Part shown: in pieces, positions 8,686 through 17,099 of the stretch
How positions within the stretch are numbered: position 1 is the stretch's first letter
Layout: each line of letters opens with the position of its first letter
NCBI RefSeq assembly: GCF_046244365.1
Contig: NZ_CP176395.1
Location: forward strand, 3,968,001-4,032,000
From: Paenibacillus_V sp046244365
GTDB lineage: Bacteria > Bacillota > Bacilli > Paenibacillales > NBRC-103111
Length of the DNA: 64,000 nucleotides
Direction of reading: 5' to 3'
Made by a program: the position numbers and the translations under genes
The notes under the pieces: generated by a model
Told to the model about the DNA's origin: nothing
Databases searched by the model: none
The model's input: the letters and a program-made list of their open reading frames with translations, nothing else

Positions 8686-9324
8686 TTATCGGCCGGATAA
8701 CGCCTGCCAACGATACACGTATTCGAACAAAAATTCGAACGCTTCGAGATGCCTTTTGGCTTCGAACGCGTTGGCTCCCCAGGCGTAAATACCGTGGTTG
8801 CGAAGCACGATACCCGGGATTCGGGGGACGATGGCGCCTTCAACAAGCTCGGCGATTTTAGGGATGTTTGCATAATTGGGCAAAATCGGAATTTGGATTT
8901 CCGTATCCTCTTCCCAAATGTTAAAGCCCTTGATCAGCTCCACGCCTTTCACCGGTATGAAACCTTTCTCCGCAAAAAGCTCCGATACGATATTGTTGAA
9001 TACGGTATGCACGTGAAAAATCGCTCCGCAGCCGGTCGCTTTATAAATCTCGCAGTGGATAAGCGTCTCTGCGGACGGTTTGAGAGCGGTAGCTTCCGTA
9101 GGCTTTCCGTCACGATCGACGAGCAAAAAGTCCTGCGGCGTCTGTACCGCTTTATCTTTGCCGCTGGCGGTGATGGCAAACGTCAGATCGTCGCCGATCG
9201 CATCGCCGACGCGGATGGAGAGGTTGCCGCTTGTCGCGGGAAACCAGCCTCGCGCGGCCAGCGTCGTTTTAATATCGCGAAGCTCGGCGAAAGCCTGCTG
9301 TTTTTGTTCTAGCGTAATGGACAT
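8686..9324 (-). CDS. mtnB: Methylthioribulose-1-phosphate dehydratase
   Basis: 212 residues of the class II aldolase/adducin fold. Converts 5-methylthioribulose-1-phosphate to 2,3-diketo-5-methylthiopentyl-1-phosphate in methionine salvage. The zinc-binding HVHT and the later RNHGIYAWG are visible, as is the opening RGWFPATSGNLSIR typical of MtnB. ATG preceded by GGAGG at 9339-9343 on the minus strand. It is the last gene of the mtnW-mtnX-mtnB block; the acireductone dioxygenase mtnD that often follows in Bacillus is not present. Confidence 0.93.
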   Translation of the reverse strand: MSITLEQKQQAFAELRDIKTTLAARGWFPATSGNLSIRVGDAIGDDLTFAITASGKDKAVQTPQDFLLVDRDGKPTEATALKPSAETLIHCEIYKATGCGAIFHVHTVFNNIVSELFAEKGFIPVKGVELIKGFNIWEEDTEIQIPILPNYANIPKIAELVEGAIVPRIPGIVLRNHGIYAWGANAFEAKRHLEAFEFLFEYVYRWQALSGR

Positions 9325-9461
9325 CTACTTAAATTCCTCCTAATTCTAACTCGTCCCGCAGTTAAAGAAGCGATCACTTCCGGCACCATTGGCACCATTG
9401 CGGTCTCGCGAGCGGGGGGGGCCGTCGTCTGCACGGATGCGTAGCGTGGCGCCTTCGCCGG

Positions 9462-10139
9462 TTAGCGGCTGGCGCCTGCTCGCTCTAGGTGGGCTTCCAG
9501 CTGGGAAACGACTTCATGGAACGTTTCGTACCTATAGAACGGTACGCCAAGCTGCTCGCAGCGTTCAGCCAAATGAGAGCGGGCGAAAATCGTATCGGCC
9601 ACCTTGGCAGCGGCAAAGTCCGAAATGCTGTCTCCGATCATGATGCGTTCGTACCGGTCGGCAGGGTAGGTGCCGATTATCGTCGGCTTGCACATCCCGC
9701 AGCCCTTCTGCTCGCAGACATCGCCGCACTCGTGCGGCCACAGAATGCGTATATGCTCTCCCGAGAAGTCGCTGCCGTTGCAATGGATGCGTGAAGGCTC
9801 GATACCGTAAGGCTCAAGCGTCGGGTAGACGAAGAAGTCGATGCCTCCGCTGGTGACGATAAACGTGATGTCATGCTCCTGACAATAGGCGAGAAGCTCA
9901 GGGAATCCCGCCCGTATGCGGATTTGATCGTTCACGAACGATACGATTTCTTCCTTGAGCGACGAAGGCAGGAGTGCGAACATCCCGCCGACCGCTGCCT
10001 GCAGCGTTATTTTGCCGGCAAAGCAATCGTCGACGAGCTGCTTCCAGCCCGGCGGGTCAAAACGCTTCATAATCGAGATGATATTGTCATTCTCGGTAAT
10101 CGTTCCGTCAAAGTCGCAAAAAATGACCGGCTTTTTCAT
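9462..10139 (-). CDS. mtnX: 2-hydroxy-3-keto-5-methylthiopentenyl-1-phosphate phosphatase
   Basis: 225-residue HAD-family phosphatase of methionine salvage, acting after MtnW. HAD motif I is FCDFDGTITENDN at the N-terminus, motif II is IVTSGG, and motif IV is MIGDSISDFAAAK. A cysteine cluster CGDVCEQKGCGMCK lies in the cap region, as in other MtnX proteins. The ATG at 10139 overlaps the stop of mtnW by 4 nt, so translation is coupled. The gap of 137 nt to mtnB contains no gene. Confidence 0.92.
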   Translation of the reverse strand: MKKPVIFCDFDGTITENDNIISIMKRFDPPGWKQLVDDCFAGKITLQAAVGGMFALLPSSLKEEIVSFVNDQIRIRAGFPELLAYCQEHDITFIVTSGGIDFFVYPTLEPYGIEPSRIHCNGSDFSGEHIRILWPHECGDVCEQKGCGMCKPTIIGTYPADRYERIMIGDSISDFAAAKVADTIFARSHLAERCEQLGVPFYRYETFHEVVSQLEAHLERAGASR

Positions 10140-11395
10140 TCGCGGATCCCCCAAGCCTTGATGGCTGCATCCAGCTCGGAGCGGTTCGCTGCATACTCGG
10201 TCAAAGGGATGCCTGCTTTTACCGCCTCCATCGCTTGCCGGAATGCGCGTCCGCCCGCGGCGGTGCCGAGGGGATGACCGTGAATGCCGCCGCCTGCATT
10301 GACGACGACCTCGCTGCCGAAGTCCTTCAAAATAAGCGGTACGAGTCCGGGATGAATGCCTGCCGACGGTACCGGGAAGCTTGCCGATAACGAAGGGGCT
10401 TTCTCGGAAATATCGCCTGCGGCGATGTAGTCCGGCCCGTCTGTGGCGGCAAGCAGCGCATGCTTGATCGCCATATTCTCCTCCCGCGGCATGACAACGG
10501 AGCCGTATGGGGAGGGGAACAGGACGAGATCGGCGCCGGCCAGCCGCATCAGCTTGCCGAGCAGCACCGAGGCGGCGATCCCGTAATGAGGCGACGGGTA
10601 CAGCGCTCCGGCCATTGCAGGATGCGCCATGATCGGCACAGAGATGTCCGGGTCGGCGCTAAGCTCGCGCAGCATATCGAAGCCATAGGCGAGCACATTG
10701 AACAAAAGGGCGTTAGCGCCCGCATCGATCGCCCGTTTCGCCTGGTCCTTCAGCTTCAAGGTAGGCCCGGTAATATTTGCGGCATAAAGCAGCTTTTGAC
10801 CCGTTTCCTCGCCTGCCTGACGGGCTGCCTCCATACAGACGGCCACTCGTTTATCGATCGGCGTGTCCGGATTCTCGAACAGGATTTCATCGTCTTTAAT
10901 CAGATCCACGCCTCCGAGCGCCTGCTGGTAAAATTGCTCCCGCAACGCTTGGATGTCATGCCCGATGACGGATTTGAATATGCTCATGAGCAATGGCCGG
11001 TCGTGTACCCCGAGCAGCCCGCGAACGCCCGCAATACCGAATTTCGGACCTTGGAAATGCCGCAGGAACGTGTCGGAGAAATGCAGGTCGATCAAGCGAA
11101 CTTTGCCGTCCATCGACAGCTTCCCGAATACCGTAACGAGCAGGGCGGGAATGTCCGCGGAAAAGTTAATGTCGGGATAAGCGATCGAAATATCCGCGAA
11201 GCGGCCGTTTGCGCCGGACTCTTGAACATCGACTTGAATCACTTTGCCGAGATGCTTTTCCATCGCCGTTTTTTTGGCTTCGGGAAGGTCCGTCCAGCTG
11301 CCTACGGTAAGGCCGACGGCGATGCCCTGCGCTTTTTTGTGAAAATCCGCCTTGTCGTCATAGCAACGATAGGTCGCGATGCAATAAGAACTCAT
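10136..11395 (-). CDS. mtnW: RuBisCO-like 2,3-diketo-5-methylthiopentyl-1-phosphate enolase
   Basis: 419-residue RuBisCO-like protein that enolises diketo-methylthiopentyl phosphate in methionine salvage; it does not fix CO2. The carbamylated-lysine motif region reads GGVDLIKDDEIL and the phosphate-binding end shows NAGGGIHGHPLG. The ATG at 11395 has AAAGGTG 7 nt upstream; the in-frame GTG at 11404 is part of that site. It starts 12 nt after proC on the same strand, so this salvage block appears to be read through from the proline genes. Confidence 0.93.
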   Translation of the reverse strand: MSSYCIATYRCYDDKADFHKKAQGIAVGLTVGSWTDLPEAKKTAMEKHLGKVIQVDVQESGANGRFADISIAYPDINFSADIPALLVTVFGKLSMDGKVRLIDLHFSDTFLRHFQGPKFGIAGVRGLLGVHDRPLLMSIFKSVIGHDIQALREQFYQQALGGVDLIKDDEILFENPDTPIDKRVAVCMEAARQAGEETGQKLLYAANITGPTLKLKDQAKRAIDAGANALLFNVLAYGFDMLRELSADPDISVPIMAHPAMAGALYPSPHYGIAASVLLGKLMRLAGADLVLFPSPYGSVVMPREENMAIKHALLAATDGPDYIAAGDISEKAPSLSASFPVPSAGIHPGLVPLILKDFGSEVVVNAGGGIHGHPLGTAAGGRAFRQAMEAVKAGIPLTEYAANRSELDAAIKAWGIRE

Positions 11396-11407
11396 ACCAA
11401 TCACCTT

Positions 11408-12286
11408 TTATGTTGTTTTGTTGGCGACATCGGAAGAAATCATGTCGCCGAGCTCGCGTGCGCGTTCGGTTGCCCGAAGGACGGCCCGCTGTACGATTTC
11501 CGTAAACCCGTTCTCGTTCATCAGCTCGAGCGCCGCTTGCGTAGTGCCGTTCGGGGAGGTGACCTTGCGTCTAAGCTCGGCCGGATCCTCTTTGGTCACT
11601 TTCACCATCGTCGCCGCACCGAGCACCGTTTGAACGGTAAGGGAGTGCGCATCCTGGAACGTTAGTCCGCCCATGACGCCAGCCTCGATCATCGCTTCCA
11701 TCATGTAGTAAATATAAGCGGGACCGCTGCCGGACAGTCCGGTCACCGTATCGAGCTGCTCTTCGGCTACGACGCTAACTTCGCCGATGGCCTGGAACAT
11801 TTCGAATGCGATGGCTTGATGCGTCTCCGAGGCTTCCGGCGAGAAGCTCATCCCGGTTGCGCCGAGGCCCAGCGTGCTGGACGTGTTCGGCATCGTCCGG
11901 ACGATCGGCATTCCGTTCTGCAAGATACGGGCTACCGTATCCATCGATAAGCCGGCGACGACGGAAACGAGAAGCTGATTCGCATTCAGGTACGGCTTCA
12001 GGGCGTGTACAGCTTGACCGACGTCCTTCGGCTTCATCGCCATGACGACGACATCGGCGTCCCGGATGTACGTTTCGTAGCATTCCCGTTCTTCTTCAAG
12101 CGTACAGGCTTGAATGCCGTATTGCTTTTTCATCGCATCGAGCCGGTCCCGGCTGCTGCGGTTAAGCGCGAACAGATGTTTGGGGTCGGCGATACGCTGC
12201 TCCACGAGACCGCGGACGATCGCTTCCGTGATCGAGCCGGCTCCGACGAACGTTATTTTTTGGGCGGAAAGACGGTTGTTTGCCAT
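11408..12286 (-). CDS. proC: Pyrroline-5-carboxylate reductase
   Basis: 292 residues. Final step of proline synthesis, reducing pyrroline-5-carboxylate with NAD(P)H. Rossmann motif FVGAGSITEAIVRGL at the N-terminus, MPNTSSTLG in the middle, and the signature ending GLSGSGPAYIYYMMEAM with VTSPNGTT near the end. Starts 6 nt after proA, with GGGAGTGAAG lying across the proA stop codon, so it is coupled. Paralogues such as ComER exist, but the context with proA and proB supports ProC. Confidence 0.94.
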   Translation of the reverse strand: MANNRLSAQKITFVGAGSITEAIVRGLVEQRIADPKHLFALNRSSRDRLDAMKKQYGIQACTLEEERECYETYIRDADVVVMAMKPKDVGQAVHALKPYLNANQLLVSVVAGLSMDTVARILQNGMPIVRTMPNTSSTLGLGATGMSFSPEASETHQAIAFEMFQAIGEVSVVAEEQLDTVTGLSGSGPAYIYYMMEAMIEAGVMGGLTFQDAHSLTVQTVLGAATMVKVTKEDPAELRRKVTSPNGTTQAALELMNENGFTEIVQRAVLRATERARELGDMISSDVANKTT

Positions 12287-12292
12287 GGTTCT

Positions 12293-13549
12293 TCACTCCC
12301 TGATTTGGCCGCTGCCGTATACGATATACTTGGTAGAGGTAAGCGCCGGAAGTCCCATCGGACCGCGTGCGTGCAGCTTTTGCGTGCTGATTCCGATTTC
12401 CGCGCCGAAGCCGAATTCGAATCCGTCGGTGAATCGCGTCGATGCGTTATGATAGACCGCCGCTGCGTCAACCTCTAGCAAAAATCTTTGCGCATGACGC
12501 TCATCCTCCGTCACGATGCATTCGGAGTGCATGGTGCTGTAAGCGCGTATGTGAGCGAGCGCTTCATCCAGCCCGTCAACGATCTTGACGTTCAGAATGT
12601 AGTCGTTGTATTCGGTGCCCCAGTCTTCCTCGGTTGCGGGTTTGACGTCGCCGATGATACAGGAGGCTTCCGGACAGCCGCGCAGTTCTACGCCGGCCTC
12701 GCGAAGCTGGCCTGCGATTACGCGCAGATGCGCTTCGGCGAACGTTTGGTGTACGAGCAGCGTTTCCATCGAGTTGCATACGGAGGGCCGCTGCACTTTC
12801 GCGTTAAAAGCGATTTTCGCCGCCATTTCAGGGATTGCGGACGCATCCAAATAAGTATGGCACACACCGGCGCCCGTTTCAATGACGGGCACCGTTGCGT
12901 TCGCGACGACACGTTGAATCAGGGACCGACCACCGCGCGGAATGACGACGTCAAGCAAGCCGTTCGCCTTAAGCATTTCGTCGACTGAAGCCCGATCCGG
13001 ACTCGCGACCAGCTGCAGCGCATCTTGGGGTACGTCCGAACGGGCCATGGCGTCGTGCAGAATGCCCACGATCGCAAGGTTCGAGGACAGCGCATCGGAT
13101 CCGCCGCGCAGCAGAACGGCATTCCCGGATTTGAGGCACAGTCCGGCGGCGTCAACGGTAACGTTAGGCCGGGCTTCGTATATGATGCCGATCAAGCCGA
13201 TCGGCACGCGGACTTTATGAACGCGTAGACCGTTCGGACGATCGAACCGTTCGAGCTCGTCGCCGATCGGGTCAGGCAAATCGACGATTTGCCTGAGGCC
13301 TTCTGCAATGCCGGTAATCCGCTCCGGCGTCAGCGTCAAACGGTCGAGCAGGGAACGGCTCATCCCGCTTGCTTCGCCGCGCTCCAAATCTTCCTTATTC
13401 GCGTCAATGATCGCTTCCTGCCGTTCGATGAGCGCATCCGCCATAAGGCGCAGCGCTTCATTCTTCTGCTCTGTCGTCAGACGTGCGAGCAGCGGTGCGG
13501 CTTCTTTGGCGAGCTTCGCCTTTTGCTTCACTTCCGATAGTTCGGTCAT
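12293..13549 (-). CDS. proA: Gamma-glutamyl phosphate reductase
   Basis: 418 residues, aldehyde-dehydrogenase fold. Converts gamma-glutamyl phosphate from ProB to glutamate semialdehyde. The catalytic cysteine lies in the segment KVQRPSVCNSMETLLVH; the NADPH site region IYEARPNVTVDAAGLC is typical. TAGGAGG lies 7 nt before the ATG. In most Bacillales proB and proA are adjacent; here proS and a repeat array separate them. Confidence 0.95.
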   Translation of the reverse strand: MTELSEVKQKAKLAKEAAPLLARLTTEQKNEALRLMADALIERQEAIIDANKEDLERGEASGMSRSLLDRLTLTPERITGIAEGLRQIVDLPDPIGDELERFDRPNGLRVHKVRVPIGLIGIIYEARPNVTVDAAGLCLKSGNAVLLRGGSDALSSNLAIVGILHDAMARSDVPQDALQLVASPDRASVDEMLKANGLLDVVIPRGGRSLIQRVVANATVPVIETGAGVCHTYLDASAIPEMAAKIAFNAKVQRPSVCNSMETLLVHQTFAEAHLRVIAGQLREAGVELRGCPEASCIIGDVKPATEEDWGTEYNDYILNVKIVDGLDEALAHIRAYSTMHSECIVTEDERHAQRFLLEVDAAAVYHNASTRFTDGFEFGFGAEIGISTQKLHARGPMGLPALTSTKYIVYGSGQIRE

Positions 13550-13590
13550 GGGATTACCTCCTAATCATGATGGGGGATGCGGTAGGGCCT

Positions 13591-15315
13591 TTAGAATGGC
13601 CGCTTTTTGTGAAGCTTGGCGGATAAATAGTCATTCAGATCTTGAATGGCGATATCCGCTTTAAGACGGTCGGCTCGCATGCTGCATTCGACCACGCCTT
13701 CCGCCGCTCTTTTGCCTACCGTAAGGCGGACCGGCATGCCGAGAAGATCAGCGTCCTTGAATTTGACTCCCGGGCGTTCGTCCCGGTCGTCGTAAAGCAC
13801 CTCGTACCCCTGTGCCTTCATTGAAGCATACAATCGATCCGCCAGCTCGCGCTGAACGTCGTCAGTCATGGAAACGCACAGCAGATGGATTTGGTAGGGA
13901 GCGATCTCGAGAGGCCATATAATGCCGTCCTCGTCATGATGCTGCTCGATGATCGCCGCGACAGTCCGGGTTACGCCGATGCCGTAGCAGCCCATTATGA
14001 TCGGTTCCTGGCTGCCGCTCTCGGTTAAGCATACGGCGCCCAGCTTTTCGCTGTATTTCGTTCCGAGCTTAAACACTTGGCCGACCTCGATCCCTTCCGT
14101 GAACCGGATCGGCGACCCGCATCTCGGACAAGGATCGTTCCCGGTTATATTCCGCAGATCGTAGTACGCCACGTTCTTCAGATCCCGCTCCACATCTATG
14201 CGGGTCCAATGATAGTCCTGTTCATTGGCGCCGGTAATGGCGTCCCGCATGCCGGAGACGCTGTGATCGGTAACGACGGCGATTCCTGAAACGCCAATCG
14301 GTCCGACAAAGCCCGGCTTGCAGCCGAACGTCAGAGCAATCGCTTCTTCATCCAGCATTTCCGCTTCGTTCGCCTGAAAGATGTGCTTCAGCTTCAATTC
14401 GTTAACGGCGTAATCGCCGCGTACGAGGGCAAGGACGATTTGACCGTCGACCCGATACGCGACGGATTTCACAATACGTCCAGCCTGACAACCGAAAAAG
14501 GCGGTCAACTGCTCGATGGTGCGGACATCGGGCGTATGCATTTTAACAGGCAAATGTGGAGCTTCCTCCGGCAAGCGGACTTCGCGAGACGAGGGAGGTC
14601 CGACTTCCGCTTTTTCGATATTTGCGGCATAGTCGCAGCTCGTGCAGGAGACGATCGTATCCTCGCCGATATCGCACAGCGCCATAAACTCATGCGTGCC
14701 GGTCCCGCCGATTGTGCCGGGATCGGCCTCCACGGCTCTGAAGGTAAGGCCGCAGCGGGTAAAGACGGACGAATACGCCTTGTACATGCTCGCGTAGGTG
14801 TCATTCAGTCCTTCCCAGGATGAATCGAAGGAGTAGGCGTCCTTCATCACGAATTCGCGGGAGCGCAGGACGCCGAAGCGCGGACGCCGTTCGTCGCGGA
14901 ATTTCGTCTGAATCTGGAAAACCGTAAACGGCAGTTTGCGGTACGATTTGATTTCGTCTGCGACAAGCGATGTGACGACTTCCTCGTGCGTTGCGCCAAG
15001 CGCAAAGGAGCTTCCTTGGCGGTCCGTCAGCCGCATCAGCTCCGGCCCGTATTGCTCCCATCGTCCGGAATGCTGCCACAGCTCCGCCGGATGCAGCGCC
15101 GGCATCATCAGCTCCTGTGCGCCAATGGCTTCCATTTCTTCGCGGATAATCGTCTGGACGTTGCGCAGCGCCTTCAAGCCGAGCGGCAGAAACGTATAGA
15201 CACCCGCTGCAAGCTGTCTGGCTAAGCCTGCGCGAAGCATAAGCTGATGGCTGACGGCTTTGGCTTCGCCCGGCACTTCCCGCATGGTAGGCAGAAGCGC
15301 GTGTTTCATTCTCAT
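13591..15315 (-). CDS. proS: Prolyl-tRNA synthetase, bacterial type
   Basis: 574 residues, class II synthetase with the bacterial-type insertion (editing) domain between motifs 2 and 3, roughly residues 230-390. Motif 1 region MRAKxx-like start REVPGEAKAVSHQLMLRAG, motif 2 FRDERRPRFGVLRSREFVMKD, motif 3 CYGIGVTRTVAAI. AGGAGG is 10 nt before the ATG. Placement between proB and proA-proC ties proline supply to proline charging. If the upstream T-box controls the whole train, uncharged tRNA-Pro would induce both. Confidence 0.95.
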   Translation of the reverse strand: MRMKHALLPTMREVPGEAKAVSHQLMLRAGLARQLAAGVYTFLPLGLKALRNVQTIIREEMEAIGAQELMMPALHPAELWQHSGRWEQYGPELMRLTDRQGSSFALGATHEEVVTSLVADEIKSYRKLPFTVFQIQTKFRDERRPRFGVLRSREFVMKDAYSFDSSWEGLNDTYASMYKAYSSVFTRCGLTFRAVEADPGTIGGTGTHEFMALCDIGEDTIVSCTSCDYAANIEKAEVGPPSSREVRLPEEAPHLPVKMHTPDVRTIEQLTAFFGCQAGRIVKSVAYRVDGQIVLALVRGDYAVNELKLKHIFQANEAEMLDEEAIALTFGCKPGFVGPIGVSGIAVVTDHSVSGMRDAITGANEQDYHWTRIDVERDLKNVAYYDLRNITGNDPCPRCGSPIRFTEGIEVGQVFKLGTKYSEKLGAVCLTESGSQEPIIMGCYGIGVTRTVAAIIEQHHDEDGIIWPLEIAPYQIHLLCVSMTDDVQRELADRLYASMKAQGYEVLYDDRDERPGVKFKDADLLGMPVRLTVGKRAAEGVVECSMRADRLKADIAIQDLNDYLSAKLHKKRPF

Positions 15316-15344
15316 CGTATATTCGCCTCCTATTTTTCGGGCTC

Positions 15345-15545
15345 ATGTGTCGGGGCTCCCCGCAAAGTAGTCGGAATTCGCATCGAAGGCTCGCGTCACT
15401 TTGTGGGGTTTATGTGTCGGGGCTCCCCGCAAAGTAGTCGGAATTCACTTCGAAGGCTCGCGTCACTTTGTGGGGTTTATGTGTCGAGGCTCCCCGCAAA
15501 GTAGTCGGAATTCGCCTCGAAGGCTCGCGTCACTTTGTGGGGCTC
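15345..15545. repeat. Three tandem 67-bp repeats between proB and proS
   Basis: Copies at 15345-15411, 15412-15478 and 15479-15545, each beginning ATGTGTCG and nearly identical. Each copy holds CCCCGCAAAG and CTTTGTGGGG about 40 nt apart, which pair as a 10-bp stem with a G-U. Copies differ mainly in the 5 nt after GGAATTC. The third copy runs to the proB stop codon. Not a CRISPR (no spacers). Possible roles: attenuation or RNA processing between proB and proS, or a neutral expanded repeat. Confidence 0.9.
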
Positions 15546-16641
15546 AAATCGCGACCCACTCGTCGCGGTGAATGACTTCGATACGCAGCACGTCAACACG
15601 CTTCTGGACTTCGTCCGTAGATAAGCCGGCTGCTGCGCGAAGCTGCGTCGACGTGTAATTCACGACGCCGCGTCCGATCGTGCGGCCGTCGGAGCCGAGC
15701 ACCTCGACGACGTCGCCGGGATGGAATTCGCCGTCGACCAGCGTAATGCCGGCCGGCAAAAGGCTCTTGCCGCCGGCGAGGAGGGCGGAGCGGGCGCCGT
15801 CGTCGACGGTGATCGCCCCCGTGGAGAGCGAGTGGAAGCCGACCCACTGCTTTTTCATGGACAGGCTGTGCGCGCTCGTCTCGAAATAAGTGCCTTTGCC
15901 GGCTTCGTCTGCCGCGAGCTGCAGATCGCCCGGTTCGCATACGCGCCCCACGAAGACCGGAACGCCTCCGCGCATGGCGATGCGGGCCGCTTCGACCTTC
16001 GAACGCATACCGCCCGTACCGACAGCCGACCCGGCTCCGCCGGCAAAGCGGTAAATGTCCTCGCTGATGATTTCGACGCGTTCGATACGCTGCGCCTCCG
16101 GATTCGTTCTGGGATTATCGGTGTATAAGCCGTCCGTATCGGTAATGATGATCAGACGCTGCGCCTTTACGAGGTTGGCGACGAGCGCGGACAGCTTGTC
16201 GTTGTCGCCGAATTTGAGCTCGTCGATCGACACCGTGTCGTTTTCGTTAATAATCGGAACGATTCCGTGTGCCAGAAGCTCATCGATTGTCATTTGTGCG
16301 TTATGCATCCGTTTGCGGTTGGAGAAGTCGGAGCGGGTGAGCAGCAGCTGCGCCACGTGCACGCCGTCCGCCGCGAAAGCTTCCTGATAAGCCTGCATGA
16401 GCAGGGCTTGCCCTACGGCCGCCGCCGCTTGCTTCTCGTGCACGTTCTTCGGCCGCTGCTTGTAGCCGATCGTCGTAAAGCCCGCCGCCACAGCGCCCGA
16501 CGTCACCAGCAGCACCTGGTGGCCGGAATGTCTCAGCTTAGCCAATTCGCCCGCAAAAAAGGCGACCCGTTCCCGGTTTAAGCCTCCTGCTTCCGAGGTA
16601 AGCGAGCTGCTGCCGATTTTTACTACGATACGATGCGTCAT
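15544..16641 (-). CDS. proB: Glutamate 5-kinase
   Basis: 365 residues with an amino-acid kinase domain followed by a C-terminal PUA domain (about 275-365). First step of proline synthesis and the usual site of proline feedback inhibition. Motifs: VVKIGSSSLTSE at the start, NENDTVSIDELKFGDND for substrate and metal binding, GTGGMRSKVEAA. The ATG at 16641 has AAGGAC 9 nt upstream; an in-frame GTG at 16650 is too close. It is the first gene after a T-box leader. Confidence 0.94.
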   Translation of the reverse strand: MTHRIVVKIGSSSLTSEAGGLNRERVAFFAGELAKLRHSGHQVLLVTSGAVAAGFTTIGYKQRPKNVHEKQAAAAVGQALLMQAYQEAFAADGVHVAQLLLTRSDFSNRKRMHNAQMTIDELLAHGIVPIINENDTVSIDELKFGDNDKLSALVANLVKAQRLIIITDTDGLYTDNPRTNPEAQRIERVEIISEDIYRFAGGAGSAVGTGGMRSKVEAARIAMRGGVPVFVGRVCEPGDLQLAADEAGKGTYFETSAHSLSMKKQWVGFHSLSTGAITVDDGARSALLAGGKSLLPAGITLVDGEFHPGDVVEVLGSDGRTIGRGVVNYTSTQLRAAAGLSTDEVQKRVDVLRIEVIHRDEWVAI

Positions 16642-16710
16642 GTCATTCACGTCCTTGAATCCATAGTTAATGAGCGTTCCATATTCCGTTTAAGGCCGGC
16701 TATTCGCCGA

Positions 16711-16975
16711 AAATAAAAAAGCTTCCGTCCTCATGAAAACAAGGACGAAAGCTTGGGCTTCCGCGGTACCACCTTAGTTGACGAACCCGACTACGGGGCC
16801 GTCCGACTTAGTCCCTAGTAACGGCAGGGAGCCGTTCAACTCGTCGTTGACCGTTCGGGGGTGGGTTTCGGATAGGATCCGCGGTAAATTCTCTCAGCCT
16901 GGAAATTTACTCTCTGACGCGTTTCTTCTTCCTACTGGTCCCGTCAATACGTTTGCGTATGGCAAATATGAAATG
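16711..16975 (-). promoter_or_regulatory. T-box riboswitch leader of proB, probably proline specific
   Basis: On the minus strand the conserved T-box sequence AAGGTGGTACCGCGG lies at 16775-16761, followed by a terminator at 16754-16711 (AAGCTTTCGTCC / GGACGGAAGCTT, then T-run). Stem I can be drawn with GACC/GGTC, TAGGA/TCCTA and GTAAATT/AATTTAC helices. In its 3' internal loop a CCC triplet (16865-16863) followed by A is the best specifier candidate, which matches proline. T-boxes antiterminate when the matching tRNA is uncharged. Specifier assignment is inference. Confidence 0.9.
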
Positions 16976-17057
16976 ATTTCCGTATAGCATAGCATGGCGT
17001 CATGCGATTGTAAAGCCATTGCGGCGGGTCTGCGTGACTGTTCTTTCTAACCAAACC

Positions 17058-17088
17058 CTTCCGTTAAGCCTCGCGGCTTAGACGGAAG
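17058..17088 (-). terminator. Probable terminator of mtnE
   Basis: TTCCGTTAAGCC / GGCTTAGACGGAA pairs as a stem with one bulged base and a TCGC loop, 12 nt beyond the mtnE stop. The U-run is weak. Confidence 0.5.
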
Positions 17089-17099
17089 CACGTATCCCG

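Noticed and set aside
15247..15504. Open frame crossing the 67-bp repeats
   Set aside because: Translation is just the repeats read in changing frames (67 is not a multiple of three).
15345..15545. CRISPR array
   Set aside because: Copies are contiguous and nearly identical with no spacers, and no cas genes are near.
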